A stretch of DNA of 19,822 nucleotides from an uncultured Bacteroidales bacterium. Lineage in GTDB: Bacteria; Bacteroidota; Bacteroidia; Bacteroidales; UBA932. How positions within the stretch are numbered: the stretch's first letter is position 1; every line of letters starts with the position of its first letter. Of this stretch, positions 19,724 through 19,822 are shown in pieces. A model generated the notes under the pieces. The model did no database searches. It was not told the origin of the DNA and saw only the letters and a program-made list of their open reading frames with translations. The DNA is taken from positions 1 to 19,822 of the forward strand of contig UQWT01000040.1 in assembly GCA_900544815.1 (NCBI GenBank), written 5' to 3'. Position numbers and translations under genes: made by a program.

Positions 19724-19822
19724 TTATCTGAACAAATTCTTAAAGTTCTCTACTTGTTCTAAAAAAGAACCTCTGTCAAAGACAAAATTATTATATTTAG
19801 GTCGCTTATCTTTAAATACTTT
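19724..19822 (-). CDS. 3' end of a leftward gene (partial)
   Basis: A frame open from the window edge ends at the TAA 19,724-19,726 and codes for a C-terminal KRPKYNNFVFDRGSFLEQVE followed by NFKNLFR. The composition is protein-like and the stop lies 19 bp before the next gene's ATG, fitting a two-gene leftward operon with the exported protein. Function cannot be read from 32 residues. Confidence 0.5.
   Translation of the reverse strand, partial: KVFKDKRPKYNNFVFDRGSFLEQVENFKNLFR

Overview
The window looks like a Bacteroidales (phylum Bacteroidota) chromosome. The reasons are -7 boxes of the TAnnTTTG type ahead of many genes, few Shine-Dalgarno sites, an AT-rich backbone, and Bacteroidetes-typical families: a membrane LytTR regulator, a short ExbB-like protein, a DUF4160/DUF2442 pair and accessory genes of the CTnDOT type. 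The genus cannot be fixed from the sequence.

Region 1 (1 to about 3,890) is the end of an integrative conjugative element. Seven short genes run leftward: a small membrane protein, a small soluble protein, PcfK-like, ArdA antirestriction, PcfJ-like and two small unknowns. A strong hairpin terminator closes the run, followed by a second hairpin and a possible leader peptide. To the right lie about 680 gene-less bases with a leftward terminator (3,802-3,827), a TTTGC-containing attachment-core candidate (about 3,874-3,884), and a possible small RNA (about 3,890-4,017). This is the most likely junction between element and chromosome.

Region 2 (4,064 to 8,972) begins with a truncated exported S41-peptidase-like gene and a GNAT acetyltransferase. 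Next is a DEAD-box RNA helicase with a DbpA-type C-terminal domain, preceded by a leader of about 200 nt. It converges on a GT4 glycosyltransferase. A decayed DUF4160 gene with an intact DUF2442 neighbour follows.

Region 3 (8,976 to 15,499) is housekeeping: tRNA-Arg(CCT), the leftward operon yceD-rpmF-plsX-fabH (23S rRNA/L32 and fatty acid/phospholipid initiation), typA/bipA, and divergent guaA. The operon has a textbook TTTG-N19-TATCTTTG promoter buried in a 60-bp palindrome.

Region 4 (15,500 to 19,822) has an intergenic block with two 37-bp repeats and hairpins and an unrecognised 120-aa gene. A two-gene unit follows, encoding an ExbB/TolQ-like mini membrane protein and a membrane-anchored LytTR regulator. 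Its upstream region carries two copies of a 12-bp motif. The LytTR gene shares its stop bases with convergent xerD. Then come a DUF456 membrane protein, an exported protein of unknown function and the 3' end of one more gene.

No complete new system such as a defence island or CRISPR array is evident. The best leads are the candidate RNA at the junction, the LytTR/ExbB-like unit with repeated upstream motifs, the palindromic promoter, and the 15.5-kb repeat block.
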